Assembly: GCF_000176235.1 (NCBI RefSeq)
Contig: NZ_ACZV01000005.1
Span: 434,001 to 498,000, forward strand
Length of the DNA: 64,000 nt
Direction of reading: 5' to 3'
From: Vibrio orientalis CIP 102891 = ATCC 33934
GTDB lineage: Bacteria > Pseudomonadota > Gammaproteobacteria > Enterobacterales > Vibrionaceae
Part shown: piece by piece, positions 18,672 through 29,732 of the stretch
Position numbering within the stretch: the first letter of the stretch is position 1
Layout of the letters: every line of letters begins with the position of its first letter
Notes under the pieces: model-generated
The model's database searches: none
What the model was told of the DNA's origin: nothing
The model's input: the letters and a program-made list of their open reading frames with translations, nothing else
Program-made: the position numbers and the translations under genes

Positions 18672-18729
18672 ACTCTTAAGAGCAAACAAAAAACGCTAAA
18701 GCAACCTGCCGGAGGTCACAATGTTGTCT

Positions 18730-19377
18730 TTATTCGCCTAGCAGATAGCTACAGTCTAAAGCTAAGAAGGCAACAGCAAATGCGCTGATGGCAGAGTAGA
18801 AACCGAACTCATCAAATTTCTGGCATTTGTCAGAAAATTGCGGCATCCAGCTAAGCAGGTGCTGACGAATGAACTGCTCTTGGGTTGCAAAAGCTTCTTC
18901 AATCTTAGTTTCGTCCTCTGCTTCATTTGAACGAATGATCAAGTTACCCAAGAAATCGAGCTCAATCGCAATGTGATCTGCTGGTTCGTTGAGGTTTTTA
19001 TCCACCGCAACGCCATGCTTAGCCATCACTTCCTCCATCTCTTTAGCTGGAGTATCGTTGAGCAGGCCTGACTTGCCGATATACATCGATGCGTATGGTA
19101 GTGCCGAGTCTTTATCTGACTTTAAGAAAAGATCACAAAAATCAGCCGCTAGCTCAAGTTGCGCATCTTCACGATCCATAAGACGGTTTAGTGCATCAGT
19201 AATACGGTCAATTGACGGCTTGAGTTGCTCATTTTCCCCCAGTCCTGTTAGAAAAGAGCGAATTTCAGGTGAATGATATTGTGCAACGTTCTCTTCTGTT
19301 AACTCTTTAGCAAAAAGGCTAGACAACCACCAGTAGATTTCGGCACGTTTTTCATTGAATGCTTTGATTTCTTGCAT
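18730..19377 (-). CDS. torD: TMAO reductase chaperone TorD
   Basis: TorD-family chaperones bind the twin-arginine signal and the apo form of molybdoenzymes such as TorA until the cofactor is inserted. The 215 residues are all-helical in character. They carry the family features [13 protein letters not shown] near the N-terminus, an [14 protein letters not shown] segment, and [17 protein letters not shown] with the conserved E-P-x-D-H core. The torA gene is not adjacent but lies 33 kb away. The divergent neighbour is torR, and a near-consensus TorR box lies 44 bases upstream. Confidence 0.92.
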   Translation of the reverse strand: MQEIKAFNEKRAEIYWWLSSLFAKELTEENVAQYHSPEIRSFLTGLGENEQLKPSIDRITDALNRLMDREDAQLELAADFCDLFLKSDKDSALPYASMYIGKSGLLNDTPAKEMEEVMAKHGVAVDKNLNEPADHIAIELDFLGNLIIRSNEAEDETKIEEAFATQEQFIRQHLLSWMPQFSDKCQKFDEFGFYSAISAFAVAFLALDCSYLLGE

Positions 19378-19420
19378 TAGGTGTTACTCCCCAAATAATT
19401 ACCGACATTGTAACCAATAA

Positions 19421-19430
19421 AAATGAACAG
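19421..19430 (-). promoter_or_regulatory. Putative TorR box upstream of torD
   Basis: CTGTTCATTT on the minus strand matches nine of ten positions of the E. coli TorR box CTGTTCATAT. It lies 44 bases before torD, in the region shared with divergent torR. Confidence 0.5.
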
Positions 19431-19613
19431 CGGTAATTACTTATGTGACAAGATAAATGTGATTATTGGCAGATATTAATGGCTAGAGAAGTTTTGTCTT
19501 GAATCAATAAAAAATGATCTTTCTAGCTTTTAAAGTGATAAATACTAGAAATGTTACTATTTATGAATAGAATATTAGATAGAGCAAATCCCAATGTAAA
19601 ATAAGTGGTGTAG

Positions 19614-20327
19614 ATGAGTTATCACGTACTAGTTGTAGAAGATGACGCAGTTACTCGTAGTAAGCTAGTTGGCTACTTTCAAAATGAAGGTTACAACGTC
19701 AGCGAAGCAGAAAGCGGCGAGCAGATGCGCAACATGCTACAAAGTAATGCGATTGATTTAGTGATGTTAGACATTAACCTACCTGGTGAAGATGGATTAA
19801 TGCTGACTCGCGAACTTCGCAGTCAATCAGACATTGGAATTATCCTGGTAACAGGACGCACGGATAGCATTGATAAGATTGTCGGTCTAGAAATGGGCGC
19901 TGATGATTATGTCACCAAACCTTTTGAACTGCGCGAGCTATTGGTTCGAGTTAAAAACTTACTGTGGCGAATTGCGGCTGCACGTAACCTTGCTGGCAAT
20001 GTCGATAGCGACAAAGCGAATGAAAATATGGTTCGCTTCGGTGATTGGACGTTTGACGTTCAACGTCGCGCTTTGAGCCGTAACGGTGAGCCAGTTAAGC
20101 TAACCAAAGCTGAGTATGAGTTGCTTGTTGCACTTTCCTCGTACCCGAACCAAGTATTAAGCCGTGAGCGTATTCTAAACATGATTAGTCATCGTGTTGA
20201 TGCGCCAAACGATCGTACGATTGATGTGCTCATTCGTCGTATGCGTGCAAAGATGGAGTTCGACCCTAAGAATCCGCAAATCTTTGTTACGGTGCACGGT
20301 GAAGGCTATATGTTCGCCGGTGACTAA
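19614..20327 (+). CDS. torR: TMAO response regulator TorR (OmpR family)
   Basis: The 237-residue protein has a receiver domain with phospho-acceptor Asp53 in MLDINLPGEDGLMLTREL, then an OmpR-type winged helix ending in TVHGEGYMFAGD. It follows E. coli TorR more closely than ArcA, for example in IIQUE-like positions IILVTGRTDSIDKIVGLEMG and the LELREL/FELREL and VRVKNLLWRI segments. TorR activates TMAO reductase genes with sensor TorS. Neither torS nor torT is in this window. The divergent torD neighbour supports the call. Confidence 0.9.
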   Translation: MSYHVLVVEDDAVTRSKLVGYFQNEGYNVSEAESGEQMRNMLQSNAIDLVMLDINLPGEDGLMLTRELRSQSDIGIILVTGRTDSIDKIVGLEMGADDYVTKPFELRELLVRVKNLLWRIAAARNLAGNVDSDKANENMVRFGDWTFDVQRRALSRNGEPVKLTKAEYELLVALSSYPNQVLSRERILNMISHRVDAPNDRTIDVLIRRMRAKMEFDPKNPQIFVTVHGEGYMFAGD

Positions 20328-20341
20328 CGAGATCCAAATAT

Positions 20342-20374
20342 AAAAATACCGAGGCATGCCTCGGTATTTTTTTT
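20342..20374. terminator. Bidirectional terminator between torR and elyC
   Basis: AATACCGAGGC / GCCTCGGTATT forms a near-perfect palindrome with a T run on the plus side and an A run on the other, between converging genes. Confidence 0.88.
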
Positions 20375-20379
20375 ATCTG

Positions 20380-21183
20380 TTAAAGCGCACTGTCGGCTGC
20401 ATTGAGACTTTGTTCTTCATAGTCTGACGCCCAGTCGCGCAATGATTGCCATATACGGCCCAACGTTTCATGCCAGTAGCGCTCAGTTTGCTCAAGGTAC
20501 TTGCCTTTTGGTGTGTACTTTTCCCATGCTTGAGTAATGTTATTTTGTGCTAGGTAGTTGGTTGGAGCAGGGTAAGGATCCATGCCTGCTGAATGGAACT
20601 CGTTCAACGCACGTTTCATATGACTTGCGGAAGTGACGACGACCAGTTTCTTTGTGGTAACGAAAGCGGCGGCCTGTCTCGCTTCTTCCCAAGTATCTTT
20701 TGCTGTTTCCAGTAAGATAATGTCAGATTTTGAAACGCCTAGTGATAAAGCGACTTTTGCCATCATGCGGGCATTACTCACTTCTGACCCTCCAGCATAA
20801 CCTGACAAGATCAATTTAGAACCAGGGTAGATGCGCATAACGCGGATACCTTCCGCTAAACGCATTAAACCAGTTCGACTTAATTCTGACGTTGGTGGAA
20901 TCTTGTCATCGACAACGTGCCCACTTCCCAACACCATAACGTAGTCTATTGATTCATCGACCGGGAAAAATGCGGAGTACTGACGCTCTAAAGGCATCAA
21001 TAGTCGAGAAGAAACCGGTTGGAAGGCAATTAAGAAAATGCCAATAAAAGAGAACAAAACAACAAAGCATCCTGTCTTCTGCTTACGTGTGAACATGATT
21101 AACATAAGACCCAACATACCAATGATTAACATCGCTGGTAGGGGCATTAGCAAAGAAGACACAACTTTTTTCAGCTCAAACAT
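20380..21183 (-). CDS. elyC: Envelope biogenesis factor ElyC (DUF218 family)
   Basis: The 267-residue protein has two N-terminal membrane helices (about residues 12-30 and 38-58) and a DUF218 domain with DYVMVLGSGHVVDD, PGSKLILSGYAGG and VVTSASHMKRAL. It aligns with E. coli ElyC (YcbC) from end to end, including the ETLGRIWQSL tail. In E. coli elyC is also divergent from cmoM-mukFEB, exactly as here. ElyC is linked to peptidoglycan and lipid-carrier metabolism; its chemistry is not settled. Confidence 0.9.
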   Translation of the reverse strand: MFELKKVVSSLLMPLPAMLIIGMLGLMLIMFTRKQKTGCFVVLFSFIGIFLIAFQPVSSRLLMPLERQYSAFFPVDESIDYVMVLGSGHVVDDKIPPTSELSRTGLMRLAEGIRVMRIYPGSKLILSGYAGGSEVSNARMMAKVALSLGVSKSDIILLETAKDTWEEARQAAAFVTTKKLVVVTSASHMKRALNEFHSAGMDPYPAPTNYLAQNNITQAWEKYTPKGKYLEQTERYWHETLGRIWQSLRDWASDYEEQSLNAADSAL

Positions 21184-21279
21184 ACTTAAATAGTCCGAAA
21201 AAACATCAATTGATTATATTTTAAGAGAAAGCCTCTTTATTCCTGCCTTTCTTGTGACAGAATAGCAGCACGATTAGAC

Positions 21280-22089
21280 ATGATAACTCAAGCTGCTGTG
21301 ACTGAAGACCGCAATTTCGACGATATTGCCCACAAATTTGCAAAAAATATTTACGGCTCAGACAAAGGCGAGATACGCCAAGTCATTGTTTGGGAAGATC
21401 TTCAACAGGTACTTCATACTGTTGATGGGGCAAATAAACAACTTAATGTGCTTGATGCAGGTGGCGGATTGGCACAAATGTCTCAAAAGCTTGCTAAGCT
21501 CGGACATCATGTAGCGTTATGTGATCTATCTTCTGAAATGCTGCAATTAGCAGAGCAGGATATTGCAAATAACGGCCTGCTTGAGCAGTATCGCTTCATT
21601 CACTCACCTGTGCAATCTATTGAGAAACATCTCGATAAGCAAGTTGATGTGGTGCTTTTTCATGCAGTGATGGAGTGGTTAGCTGACCCTAAGCCCGCAC
21701 TGGAAAATGTACTTGAACAGGTGAAACCGGGTGGGGTGGCATCAATTATGTTCTATAACCATCATGGATTGGTATATAAGAACGTAGTGTGTGGCAATAT
21801 TCCTCATGTACTTGATGGAATGCCACATCGAAAACGATTTAAGCTGCAGCCGCAAAAGGGCTTAAAACCAGAAGAGGTCTATCAATGGATAGAAGATGCT
21901 GGTTTCACGATTTGTGGTAAATCTGGTATTCGTTGTTTCAGTGACTACATAGGCAATATGGAGTACATGGGCGACTACGAATATGAAGATGTGCTAGCGC
22001 TAGAGAAACAACTTTGTAGACAAGAGCCATACCTCTCGTTAGGCCGATACATACATGTATGGGCACAAAAGAAAGATAAGCAGGACTAA
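21280..22089 (+). CDS. cmoM: tRNA cmo5U methyltransferase CmoM
   Basis: CmoM methylates the carboxyl of 5-carboxymethoxyuridine at the tRNA wobble position using S-adenosylmethionine. The 269-residue protein has the class I methyltransferase motif [13 protein letters not shown] and the family blocks [29 protein letters not shown] and [17 protein letters not shown]. It is the first gene of the cmoM-mukF-mukE-mukB run, as in E. coli (smtA). CmoA and CmoB are also in this window. An alternative GTG start six codons in is possible. Confidence 0.94.
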   Translation: MITQAAVTEDRNFDDIAHKFAKNIYGSDKGEIRQVIVWEDLQQVLHTVDGANKQLNVLDAGGGLAQMSQKLAKLGHHVALCDLSSEMLQLAEQDIANNGLLEQYRFIHSPVQSIEKHLDKQVDVVLFHAVMEWLADPKPALENVLEQVKPGGVASIMFYNHHGLVYKNVVCGNIPHVLDGMPHRKRFKLQPQKGLKPEEVYQWIEDAGFTICGKSGIRCFSDYIGNMEYMGDYEYEDVLALEKQLCRQEPYLSLGRYIHVWAQKKDKQD

Positions 22090-22091
22090 CA

Positions 22092-23429
22092 ATGAGCGAG
22101 ATGACTCTAAATGCTGCTGAGCAACCCATTGATGAATTGGTTGGCTGGGTTAAGCAGAATGACTTCTCATTGAACCTCACGACAGAACGACTGGCATTTT
22201 TAATTGCGATTGCTGTTCTGAGTAACGAAAGGTTTGATGAAGAATTAGGAGAGGGCGAACTCCACGATGCGTTCACTATCGTGACTCGATTATTCGAAGA
22301 AACGGGGGATGCGTCCGCATTTCGTGCCAATAACGCGATTAACGAGATGGTTAAGCAGCGACTAATTAGCCGCTTTACCAGCGAAGTGACGGACGGTGCA
22401 AGTATCTACCGCCTATCGCCGCTTGCGATTGGTATTACTGATTACTATGTGCGTCACCGCGAGTTCTCTAAGCTAAAACTATCCATTCAGCTCTCTATGG
22501 TGGCTGATGAAATGGCAAAAGCGATTGAATCGGCTCGTCAAGGTGGTACGCCGGGTCACTGGCGTAAAAACGTCTATGGCGTCCTTAAATACTCCGTGGG
22601 TGAGATCTTCGATCAAATCGATCTGAACCAGCGTGTGATGGATGAGCAGCAGCAATCTGTGAAGATTCAGATCGCTGAGCTGCTGAATAAAGATTGGCGT
22701 GACGCGATCAACAACTGTGAATCGCTGCTATCTGAAACGTCAAACACACTTAAAGAGCTACAAGATACCTTACAAGCGGCTGGCGATGAACTTCAGACCC
22801 AGATTCTTGATATTCAAGAACTTGTGTATGGAGATGATGAGCTTGAGTTCATTGCAGAAACCTTGTTTGGTTTACAGATGAAGCTCGATCGCATCACCAG
22901 TTGGGGTCAACAAGCGATTGACCTTTGGATTGGTTACGACCGCCACGTACACAAGTTTATCCGAACTGCCATTGATATGGATAAGAACCGAGCATTCAGC
23001 TCGCGTTTACGCCAATCAGTGAAAGATTATTTCGATATGCCTTGGTATCTGACTTATGCAGATGCTGAGCGTCTCTCAGACCTTCGTGATGAAGCTTTGG
23101 TACTTCGTGATGACGAAGTGACTGGCCAAGTGCCATTAGAAGTGGAATACGAAGAGTTTCAACAGGTCAACGATGAGTTGTCTGAGCGTATTGGGGGCAT
23201 GCTAAAAGTTCATAAAGAACAAGGCTCGCCAATCGACTTAGGCTTAGTGCTACGTGATTATCTTGCGCAGCATCCACAGACTCATCATTTTGATTTAGCA
23301 CGAATTGTTATCGACCAAGCTGTGCGTCTCGGCTATTCAGAGTCCGACTATCAAGCGATCCAGCCAGATTGGCAAGCGATTAACGATTTTGGTGCAAAGG
23401 TACAAGCAAATGTCATCGACCGATATTAA
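22092..23429 (+). CDS. mukF: Chromosome partition protein MukF (kleisin)
   Basis: MukF is the kleisin that bridges the MukB heads and recruits MukE in the bacterial condensin MukBEF. The 445 residues match the family. They have an N-terminal winged-helix dimerisation domain ([20 protein letters not shown]), a helical middle and a C-terminal winged helix ending [17 protein letters not shown] ... [13 protein letters not shown]. It begins two bases after the cmoM stop and overlaps mukE by 20 bases, so the operon is tightly coupled. Confidence 0.97.
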   Translation: MSEMTLNAAEQPIDELVGWVKQNDFSLNLTTERLAFLIAIAVLSNERFDEELGEGELHDAFTIVTRLFEETGDASAFRANNAINEMVKQRLISRFTSEVTDGASIYRLSPLAIGITDYYVRHREFSKLKLSIQLSMVADEMAKAIESARQGGTPGHWRKNVYGVLKYSVGEIFDQIDLNQRVMDEQQQSVKIQIAELLNKDWRDAINNCESLLSETSNTLKELQDTLQAAGDELQTQILDIQELVYGDDELEFIAETLFGLQMKLDRITSWGQQAIDLWIGYDRHVHKFIRTAIDMDKNRAFSSRLRQSVKDYFDMPWYLTYADAERLSDLRDEALVLRDDEVTGQVPLEVEYEEFQQVNDELSERIGGMLKVHKEQGSPIDLGLVLRDYLAQHPQTHHFDLARIVIDQAVRLGYSESDYQAIQPDWQAINDFGAKVQANVIDRY

Positions 23430-24135
23430 TGATTACATGTCAGATAAGCTGGCAAAAGCAATTTCAAACCCTCTGTTCCCAGCGCTAGACAGTATGCTGC
23501 GTGCAGGGCGTCATATCTCAAGTGAAGATCTCGATAACCATGCATTGCTGTCGGATTTCGAAATCGAGCTATCATCGTTTTATCAACGCTACAACACAGA
23601 GCTAGTGAAAGCGCCAGAAGGCTTCTTTTACCTACGCCCACGTTCGACCTCTTTGATTGGCCGTAGTGTGTTGTCTGAGCTTGATATGCTGGTGGGTAAG
23701 GTTCTCTGTTTCCTTTACCTAAGCCCAGAGCGTTTGGCTCATGAAGGTATCTTCACTAACCAAGAGCTGTATGAAGAGTTACTCGCGCTGGCCGATGAAA
23801 GCAAGCTGATGAAGCTAGTAACAAACCGTGCGACAGGCTCTGACTTAGATAAAGAAAAACTATTTGAAAAAGTGCGTACTTCGCTACGTCGTCTACGCCG
23901 CCTAGGTATGATCATCAATATTGGTGAAACGGGTAAATTCAGTATCAGTGAATCGGTATTCCGCTTTGGTGCTGATGTACGAGTTGGTGATGACATGCGT
24001 GAAGCGCAGCTACGCCTGATCCGTGACGGTGAAGCGGTAGTGCACACCAAAGAACCAAGCCAAGGCAGCTTACTAGAGCAGTCAACAAGCGAAGAAGAAC
24101 AAGCCGAAGAAATGATAGAAGAAGGTGAAGCATGA
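23410..24135 (+). CDS. mukE: Chromosome partition protein MukE
   Basis: MukE binds MukF and modulates the MukB ATPase. The 241-residue protein has the conserved segments [15 protein letters not shown] [55 protein letters not shown] and [11 protein letters not shown]. The start MSSTDIND at 23410 was chosen by similarity to E. coli MSSTNIEQ. The longer open frame reading back into mukF is not used. Its TGA overlaps the mukB ATG. Confidence 0.97.
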   Translation: MSSTDINDYMSDKLAKAISNPLFPALDSMLRAGRHISSEDLDNHALLSDFEIELSSFYQRYNTELVKAPEGFFYLRPRSTSLIGRSVLSELDMLVGKVLCFLYLSPERLAHEGIFTNQELYEELLALADESKLMKLVTNRATGSDLDKEKLFEKVRTSLRRLRRLGMIINIGETGKFSISESVFRFGADVRVGDDMREAQLRLIRDGEAVVHTKEPSQGSLLEQSTSEEEQAEEMIEEGEA

Positions 24136-27100
24136 TTGAACGAGGTAAATATCAATCGCTGACCATGGTCAACTGGAACGGCTTCTTTGCACGTACATTT
24201 GATATTGATGGACTAGTAACCACGCTTTCTGGTGGTAACGGTGCGGGTAAGTCGACCACGATGGCGGCATTTATCACTGCATTAATCCCTGACCAAACGC
24301 TACTGCATTTCCGTAACACAACCGAAGCAGGTAGTAGCCAGTCATCTCGTGACAAAGGTCTTTACGGTAAGCTGCAAGCAGGCGCATGTTACGCCGCGCT
24401 TGATGTGGTTAACTCACGTAACCAACGCCTACTGTTTGCGGTTAAGCTTCAGCAAGTGGCTGGCCGTGACAAGAAAGTCGACATCAAACCGTTCGTAATC
24501 CAAGGTCTGCCAAGTCATGTAAAACCGACCGATGTGCTGATTGAAAGCGTATCGGCAACTCAAGCACGCGTTCGCCAGATTAACGAAGTGAAAGAGGCGA
24601 TTGCTGAGTTTGAAGGTGTTCAATTCAAAGCATTCTCATCGGTAGTTGAATATCACTCACAAATGTTTGAATTCGGTGTCATTCCAAAGAAGCTACGTAA
24701 CTCTAGTGACCGTTCTAAGTTCTACCGTCTGATCGAAGCATCGCTTTATGGTGGTATTTCAAGTGCGATTACGCGTTCACTGCGTGACTACCTATTGCCA
24801 CAAAACGGCGGGGTTAAGAAAGCGTTCCAAGATATGGAATCAGCGCTGCGTGAAAACCGCATGACGCTAGAAGCGATCAAGACCACCCAAGCAGATCGCG
24901 ACCTATTTAAACACTTGATTACTGAGTCAACCAACTATGTTGCAGCGGACTACATGCGTCATGCCAATGACCGTCGTAACAAGTTGGATAAGACCTTATC
25001 ATTGCGCTCCGAGCTATTTGGCTCGCGTGAAACGCTGCTAGAGCAAAACAACCTGCTTAACCGCGTTCAAGAAGAGCTTGAACTATTGGTTGAGTCTGAG
25101 TCTTCGCTAGAGCAAGACTACCAAGCCGCGTCAGATCACTTACAGCTTGTGCAGAATGCTCTGCGTCAGCAAGAGAAAATCGAGCGCTACCAAGAAGATC
25201 TTGAAGAGCTGCAAGAGCGTCTTGAAGAGCAGATGATGGTCGTTGAAGAAGCGCAAGAGCGTGTTCTGATGGCTGAAGAGCAAGCCACGGTTTCTGAAGA
25301 AGAAGTGGATAGCTTGAAGACTCAGCTTGCTGACTACCAACAAGCACTTGATGTTCAGCAGACTCGCGCATTGCAATACCAACAAGCGATGCAAGCGCTA
25401 GATAAAGCCAAGCAGCTACTGGGTGACGACGGCCTAACGGCAGAGTCTGCGCAAGCTTTAGTCAACGAGCTGAAAGGGCAAGAAGCGCAAAGCACTACTG
25501 AACTACTGGCGACCAAACACAAGCTCGATATGTCTTCAGCGGCGGCTGAGCAGTTCGAAGCGGCGCTTACACTTGTTCGTTCGATTGTAGGTTCTGTTGA
25601 GCGTCAAGACGCAGCGGCTAAAGCGAAAACAGCGATTCAACAAGGTCGTGATGCTCAGCAATTAGCGCAAAATGAACAGCAGTGGCGTGCGCAGCACCGT
25701 GACGTCGAGCGTCGTCTACATAAGCAGCGTCAAACGCAAGAGTTGGTGGCTGAGTACCAAAAGCAGCATAACGCTGATTTAGTTGATGAGCTTGCGTTTG
25801 AGCAAGAACGTGAACGTCATGCGATGCAAATCGAATCTCTTGAGATGTCTCAAGAAGACCTTCGTGAGCAGCGTAGTGAACAGCGCCGTCTTGAGCAAGA
25901 TGCCGCTTCTGACATCAATAAGCTTGAAGCAATTGCTCCGACTTGGATTGCCGCGAATGATGCTTTAGAAAGCTTACGCGAGCAAAGTGGTGCGGAGCTA
26001 GAAGATAGCCAGTCGGTCATGGCACACATGCAAGTGGTGCTGGAAGATGAAAAGCAGCAATCACTGGCCAAAGATAAACTCGCAGAGCGTCGTTCACAGC
26101 TAGACACTGAAATTGAGCGTTTAGCCTCACCTGGCGGTTCAAACGATCCGCGTCTAAAAGGCTTGGCTGACACACTAGGTGGCGTGCTGCTATCTGAAAT
26201 TTATGACGATATCACCATTGATGATGCGCCATATTTCAGTGCGATGTACGGTCCCGCGCGTCATGCGATTGTGGTTTCTGATCTTTCAGGTATCGAAGAG
26301 AAGCTGGTTGAGCTTGATGATTGTCCAGAAGATTTGTACATCATCGAAGGCGATATTGACGCGTTCGATGACAGCTCTTTCGATGCAGAAGAACTAGAAG
26401 GCGCAGTGTGCGTTCGTATGAACGATCGTCAGATGCGTTACTCTCGTTTACCAGAGATTCCATTGTTTGGCCGTGCGGCACGTGAACAGCGCTTAGAGCT
26501 ACTGCGCAACGAACGTGATGAAGTGGTAGAGCAACACGCGAAAGCGGCGTTTGATTCTCAGAAACTTCAGCGCCTATACCAAGCATTCAACAACTTTGTC
26601 GCGAAACACATTCAGGTGGCGTTTGAATCAGACCCAGAGCAAGCGCTGGTGGGTGTACGTGAAAAACGCAATCAAGCTGCGCGCCTACTGGCAGAGTTAG
26701 ATGCCAAAGAGCAGCAGCAACGCAGCCAGCTTCAAGTGAGCAAACAAGCGCTATCAGCGTTGGATAAGATTGCGCCAAACATGGCGTTGATTGAAGATGA
26801 TGCACTAGCCGCGCAGTTTGAAGAGCTGGAGCAAAATATCGATAAGCTGACGGAAGCGAAAGCCTTTGTTGCCAATCATGGTAAAGCGTTATCTGAGCTT
26901 GAGAAGATTGTCTCAGCGTTAGATGCTGACCCAGAGCAGTTCGATGCTCTAGAAAGTGAATACCACGCGGCTGACCAAAAACTGCAAACGCTGAAGACGC
27001 AAATCTTCGCACTGGCAGATCTCGTCGAACGTCGTCATTATTTCGCTTACTCAGATTCTGTTGATCTATTAAACCAGAGTAGCGAGCTGAGTGAACAGCT

Positions 27101-28589
27101 TAAAGCTAAGTTAGTAGAAGCAGAAAAAGCGCGAACACGTACTCGTGATGAACTTAAACAAGCACAAGGTCAGATGAACCAATATAACCAAGTATTGGCT
27201 TCACTTAAGAGTTCTCACCAAGCGAAGCTTGAGACAGTGCAAGAGTTCAAGCAAGAGCTACAAGAGTACGGTGTAACAGCGGATGAAGGCGCAGCAGAAC
27301 GTGCACAACGTCGTCGTGACGAACTGCAAGAACGTCTTCATACTTCGCGTTCACGTAAGAGTGAATACGAGCGCACTATTACCTCAACCGAGCTAGAAAT
27401 GAAGTCGCTGGCGAAGCGCTTGAAGAAAGTTCAGAAAGAGTATGTTGAGCTGCGTACCTTCGTGGTTGCCGCGAAAGCAGGCTGGTGTAGCGTACTGCGC
27501 CTAGCGCGTGAAAACGATGTTGAGCGTCGTCTGCACAAGCGTGAACTTGCCTACATGTCAGCGGATGAGCTGCGTTCAATGTCAGATAAATCGTTGGGTG
27601 CGCTGCGTCTAGCGGTTGCAGATAACGAAGACCTACGTGATGCGCTGCGCCTATCAGAAGATAACGCGCGTCCAGAGCGTAAGGTACTGTTCTACATTGC
27701 CGTTTACCAGCACCTACGTGAGCGTATTCGCCAAGATATCATTCGCACCGACGATCCTGTTGAAGCGATTGAAGAGATGGAAGTAGAGCTTGCTCGTCTA
27801 ACTGAAGAGCTAACGCAGCGAGAAAACCGCTTAGCAATCAGCTCTGATTCTGTAGCAAGCATCATTAAAAAGACGATTCAGCGTGAGCAAAACCGTATTC
27901 GCATGCTTAACCAAGGTCTATCAAACATCTCGTTTGGTCAGGTGAAAGGCGTTCGTCTAAACGTGAAGATCCGTGAAAGTCACGAAGTGCTGCTTAACGG
28001 TCTTTCAACTCAACAAGAACAGCACAAAGACTTGTTTGAATCTTCTCGCTTTACCTTCTCTGAAGCAATGGCGAAGTTGTTCCAGCGTGTAAACCCACAT
28101 ATCGATATGGGTCAACGCTCACCGCAAGTTCTGGGTGAAGAGCTTCTGGATTACCGTAACTATCTAGAGCTAAGCGTTGAAGTTAACCGTGGCTCTGATG
28201 GTTGGCTACAAGCAGAGTCTGGTGCGCTATCAACGGGTGAGGCGATCGGTACCGGTCAGTCGATCCTACTGATGGTTGTGCAAAGCTGGGAAGAAGAGTC
28301 TCGCCGTCTACGCAGTAAAGACATTGTACCGTGTCGTCTATTGTTCCTTGATGAAGCAGCGCGTCTGGATGCGAAGTCGATTTCGACACTGTTCGAGCTC
28401 TGTGATCGTCTGGACATGCAGCTTCTTATTGCTGCACCAGAGAACATCAGCCCAGAGAAAGGGACGACCTACAAACTGGTACGTAAGGTGTTTAAAGACC
28501 ACGAACATGTACACGTTGTCGGCCTGCGAGGGTTCGGTCAAGAGAAGAAACCGAAAACGGAAGCTCAGCAATTGGTTGAAGAGTTATAA
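24132..28589 (+). CDS. mukB: Chromosome partition protein MukB (SMC-like ATPase)
   Basis: MukB is the SMC-type ATPase of the gammaproteobacterial condensin. The 1485 residues show Walker [10 protein letters not shown] at 34-42, long coiled coils rich in Gln, Glu, Ala and Leu on both sides of a central hinge (~residues 650-790), the ABC signature [12 protein letters not shown] near 1365 and Walker [12 protein letters not shown] near 1400. Length and order equal E. coli MukB. ATGA overlap with mukE keeps subunit synthesis coupled. A strong terminator ends the operon. Confidence 0.99.
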   Translation: MIERGKYQSLTMVNWNGFFARTFDIDGLVTTLSGGNGAGKSTTMAAFITALIPDQTLLHFRNTTEAGSSQSSRDKGLYGKLQAGACYAALDVVNSRNQRLLFAVKLQQVAGRDKKVDIKPFVIQGLPSHVKPTDVLIESVSATQARVRQINEVKEAIAEFEGVQFKAFSSVVEYHSQMFEFGVIPKKLRNSSDRSKFYRLIEASLYGGISSAITRSLRDYLLPQNGGVKKAFQDMESALRENRMTLEAIKTTQADRDLFKHLITESTNYVAADYMRHANDRRNKLDKTLSLRSELFGSRETLLEQNNLLNRVQEELELLVESESSLEQDYQAASDHLQLVQNALRQQEKIERYQEDLEELQERLEEQMMVVEEAQERVLMAEEQATVSEEEVDSLKTQLADYQQALDVQQTRALQYQQAMQALDKAKQLLGDDGLTAESAQALVNELKGQEAQSTTELLATKHKLDMSSAAAEQFEAALTLVRSIVGSVERQDAAAKAKTAIQQGRDAQQLAQNEQQWRAQHRDVERRLHKQRQTQELVAEYQKQHNADLVDELAFEQERERHAMQIESLEMSQEDLREQRSEQRRLEQDAASDINKLEAIAPTWIAANDALESLREQSGAELEDSQSVMAHMQVVLEDEKQQSLAKDKLAERRSQLDTEIERLASPGGSNDPRLKGLADTLGGVLLSEIYDDITIDDAPYFSAMYGPARHAIVVSDLSGIEEKLVELDDCPEDLYIIEGDIDAFDDSSFDAEELEGAVCVRMNDRQMRYSRLPEIPLFGRAAREQRLELLRNERDEVVEQHAKAAFDSQKLQRLYQAFNNFVAKHIQVAFESDPEQALVGVREKRNQAARLLAELDAKEQQQRSQLQVSKQALSALDKIAPNMALIEDDALAAQFEELEQNIDKLTEAKAFVANHGKALSELEKIVSALDADPEQFDALESEYHAADQKLQTLKTQIFALADLVERRHYFAYSDSVDLLNQSSELSEQLKAKLVEAEKARTRTRDELKQAQGQMNQYNQVLASLKSSHQAKLETVQEFKQELQEYGVTADEGAAERAQRRRDELQERLHTSRSRKSEYERTITSTELEMKSLAKRLKKVQKEYVELRTFVVAAKAGWCSVLRLARENDVERRLHKRELAYMSADELRSMSDKSLGALRLAVADNEDLRDALRLSEDNARPERKVLFYIAVYQHLRERIRQDIIRTDDPVEAIEEMEVELARLTEELTQRENRLAISSDSVASIIKKTIQREQNRIRMLNQGLSNISFGQVKGVRLNVKIRESHEVLLNGLSTQQEQHKDLFESSRFTFSEAMAKLFQRVNPHIDMGQRSPQVLGEELLDYRNYLELSVEVNRGSDGWLQAESGALSTGEAIGTGQSILLMVVQSWEEESRRLRSKDIVPCRLLFLDEAARLDAKSISTLFELCDRLDMQLLIAAPENISPEKGTTYKLVRKVFKDHEHVHVVGLRGFGQEKKPKTEAQQLVEEL

Positions 28590-28606
28590 CCTTTAGCTAA
28601 TCGAAG

Positions 28607-28638
28607 AAAAACGCCCGCAGTCAATGCGGGCGTTTTTG
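28607..28638 (+). terminator. Rho-independent terminator after mukB
   Basis: The stem ACGCCCGCA / TGCGGGCGT has a 5-nt loop and is followed by a T run. Confidence 0.9.
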
Positions 28639-28692
28639 TTTGTGTCGTTGAGTTTGGGGACTCTATATCACTAACGCTAGTAAGCATGGATT

Positions 28693-28726
28693 AAAAAAGC
28701 CGAGGTCATGACAACCTCGGCTTTTA
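28693..28726. terminator. Terminator downstream of the ATP-grasp operon
   Basis: AAAAGCCGAGGT / ACCTCGGCTTTT is symmetrical with A and T flanks. On the minus strand it lies 24 bases past the stop of the ATP-grasp gene. Confidence 0.85.
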
Positions 28727-28749
28727 TTTGGATGATGCCTAGCGGGGTA

Positions 28750-29730
28750 CTAGAACTGCGCCATGCTACCAAATTGTTTAGCAGCGTAGGCAACACGCTC
28801 TTCTGGCTTTGGATATTCAGCAGGCATACCGAGGCTCTCAATGTGATGAAGCCTTGGCAATAGACCCGCACCATTGGCGATTTGAATCGCTAAGCCTGGA
28901 CGTGCGTTAAGCTCTAGCACCATTGGACCTTCTTCTCTATCCAGTACCATGTCGGTACCCATATAGCCTAAACCAGTCATTTCCCATGCACTGGATGCAA
29001 GAACCAACAAGCGTTCCCAGTGAGGGACTTGTAGCGTTGATAAATCTTTGCCGGTATCAGGGTGATGAGTAATTGGTTGGTCAAACTGTACCGCACGAAT
29101 GGCTTTACCTGTCGCGATATCAATACCGACGCCAACGGCACCTTGGTGAAGGTTAGCTTTACCGTCAGATGCCGCCGTAGAGCAGCGCATCATCGCCATC
29201 ACAGGGTAGCCTTTAAAGACGATGATACGAACGTCAGGTACACCTTCATAACTGAAGCCTTCGAAGCAGTCATCAAACTTAATTAAGTTTTCGACGATGG
29301 CTACGTCGTTTTTTCCACCTAGCGAGAACAGTCCAGCGAGCGCGTTACTGATATGGCGCTCGACATCTTCTTTGTTGATGGTCGCGCCAGATGGTTTGGT
29401 GTATACGCCATCTTTATGCGACGTGATAACCAAGATACCTTTACCGCCACTGCCTTGAGCTGGCTTAATCACGAAACCGGGCCAGTTCTCAACCATCTTA
29501 TGGATAGTTCTCACTTCTGCCTGATTACAGATCTTACCAATCAGTTCCGGTGTGGTTGCCCCGTGCTGCTGGGCGATGATTTTCGTTTTTAACTTGTCGT
29601 CAACCAATGGGTACTTTGAGCGATCATTGTATCGCCCAATGTAGCTATGGTTTCGCTGGTTCATGCCCATAATACCTTTATGGCGCAGCTTACCTGGCGA
29701 AGTAAATTGAGAGGTAAAACGTGAAAACAT
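28750..29730 (-). CDS. ATP-grasp alpha-L-glutamate ligase-like protein (RimK-related)
   Basis: The 326-residue protein is an ATP-grasp amidoligase. The ATP-binding block is GFVIKPAQGSGGKGILVIT and the metal-binding end is MVLELNARPGLAIQIANGAGL. RimK-type ligases join amino acids, often glutamate, to protein ends or small acceptors; the acceptor here is unknown. It is the third gene of a tight operon: two bases separate it from the 7TM transglutaminase-like gene, and a retropepsin-like lipoprotein comes first. The recurring combination suggests peptide tagging or envelope modification. Confidence 0.88.
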   Translation of the reverse strand: MFSRFTSQFTSPGKLRHKGIMGMNQRNHSYIGRYNDRSKYPLVDDKLKTKIIAQQHGATTPELIGKICNQAEVRTIHKMVENWPGFVIKPAQGSGGKGILVITSHKDGVYTKPSGATINKEDVERHISNALAGLFSLGGKNDVAIVENLIKFDDCFEGFSYEGVPDVRIIVFKGYPVMAMMRCSTAASDGKANLHQGAVGVGIDIATGKAIRAVQFDQPITHHPDTGKDLSTLQVPHWERLLVLASSAWEMTGLGYMGTDMVLDREEGPMVLELNARPGLAIQIANGAGLLPRLHHIESLGMPAEYPKPEERVAYAAKQFGSMAQF

Positions 29731-29732
29731 GT

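Noticed and set aside
24152..28571. Several minus-strand open frames antisense to mukF, mukE and mukB
   Set aside because: They follow the codon bias of the coding strand, lack ribosome sites and overlap strongly conserved genes.
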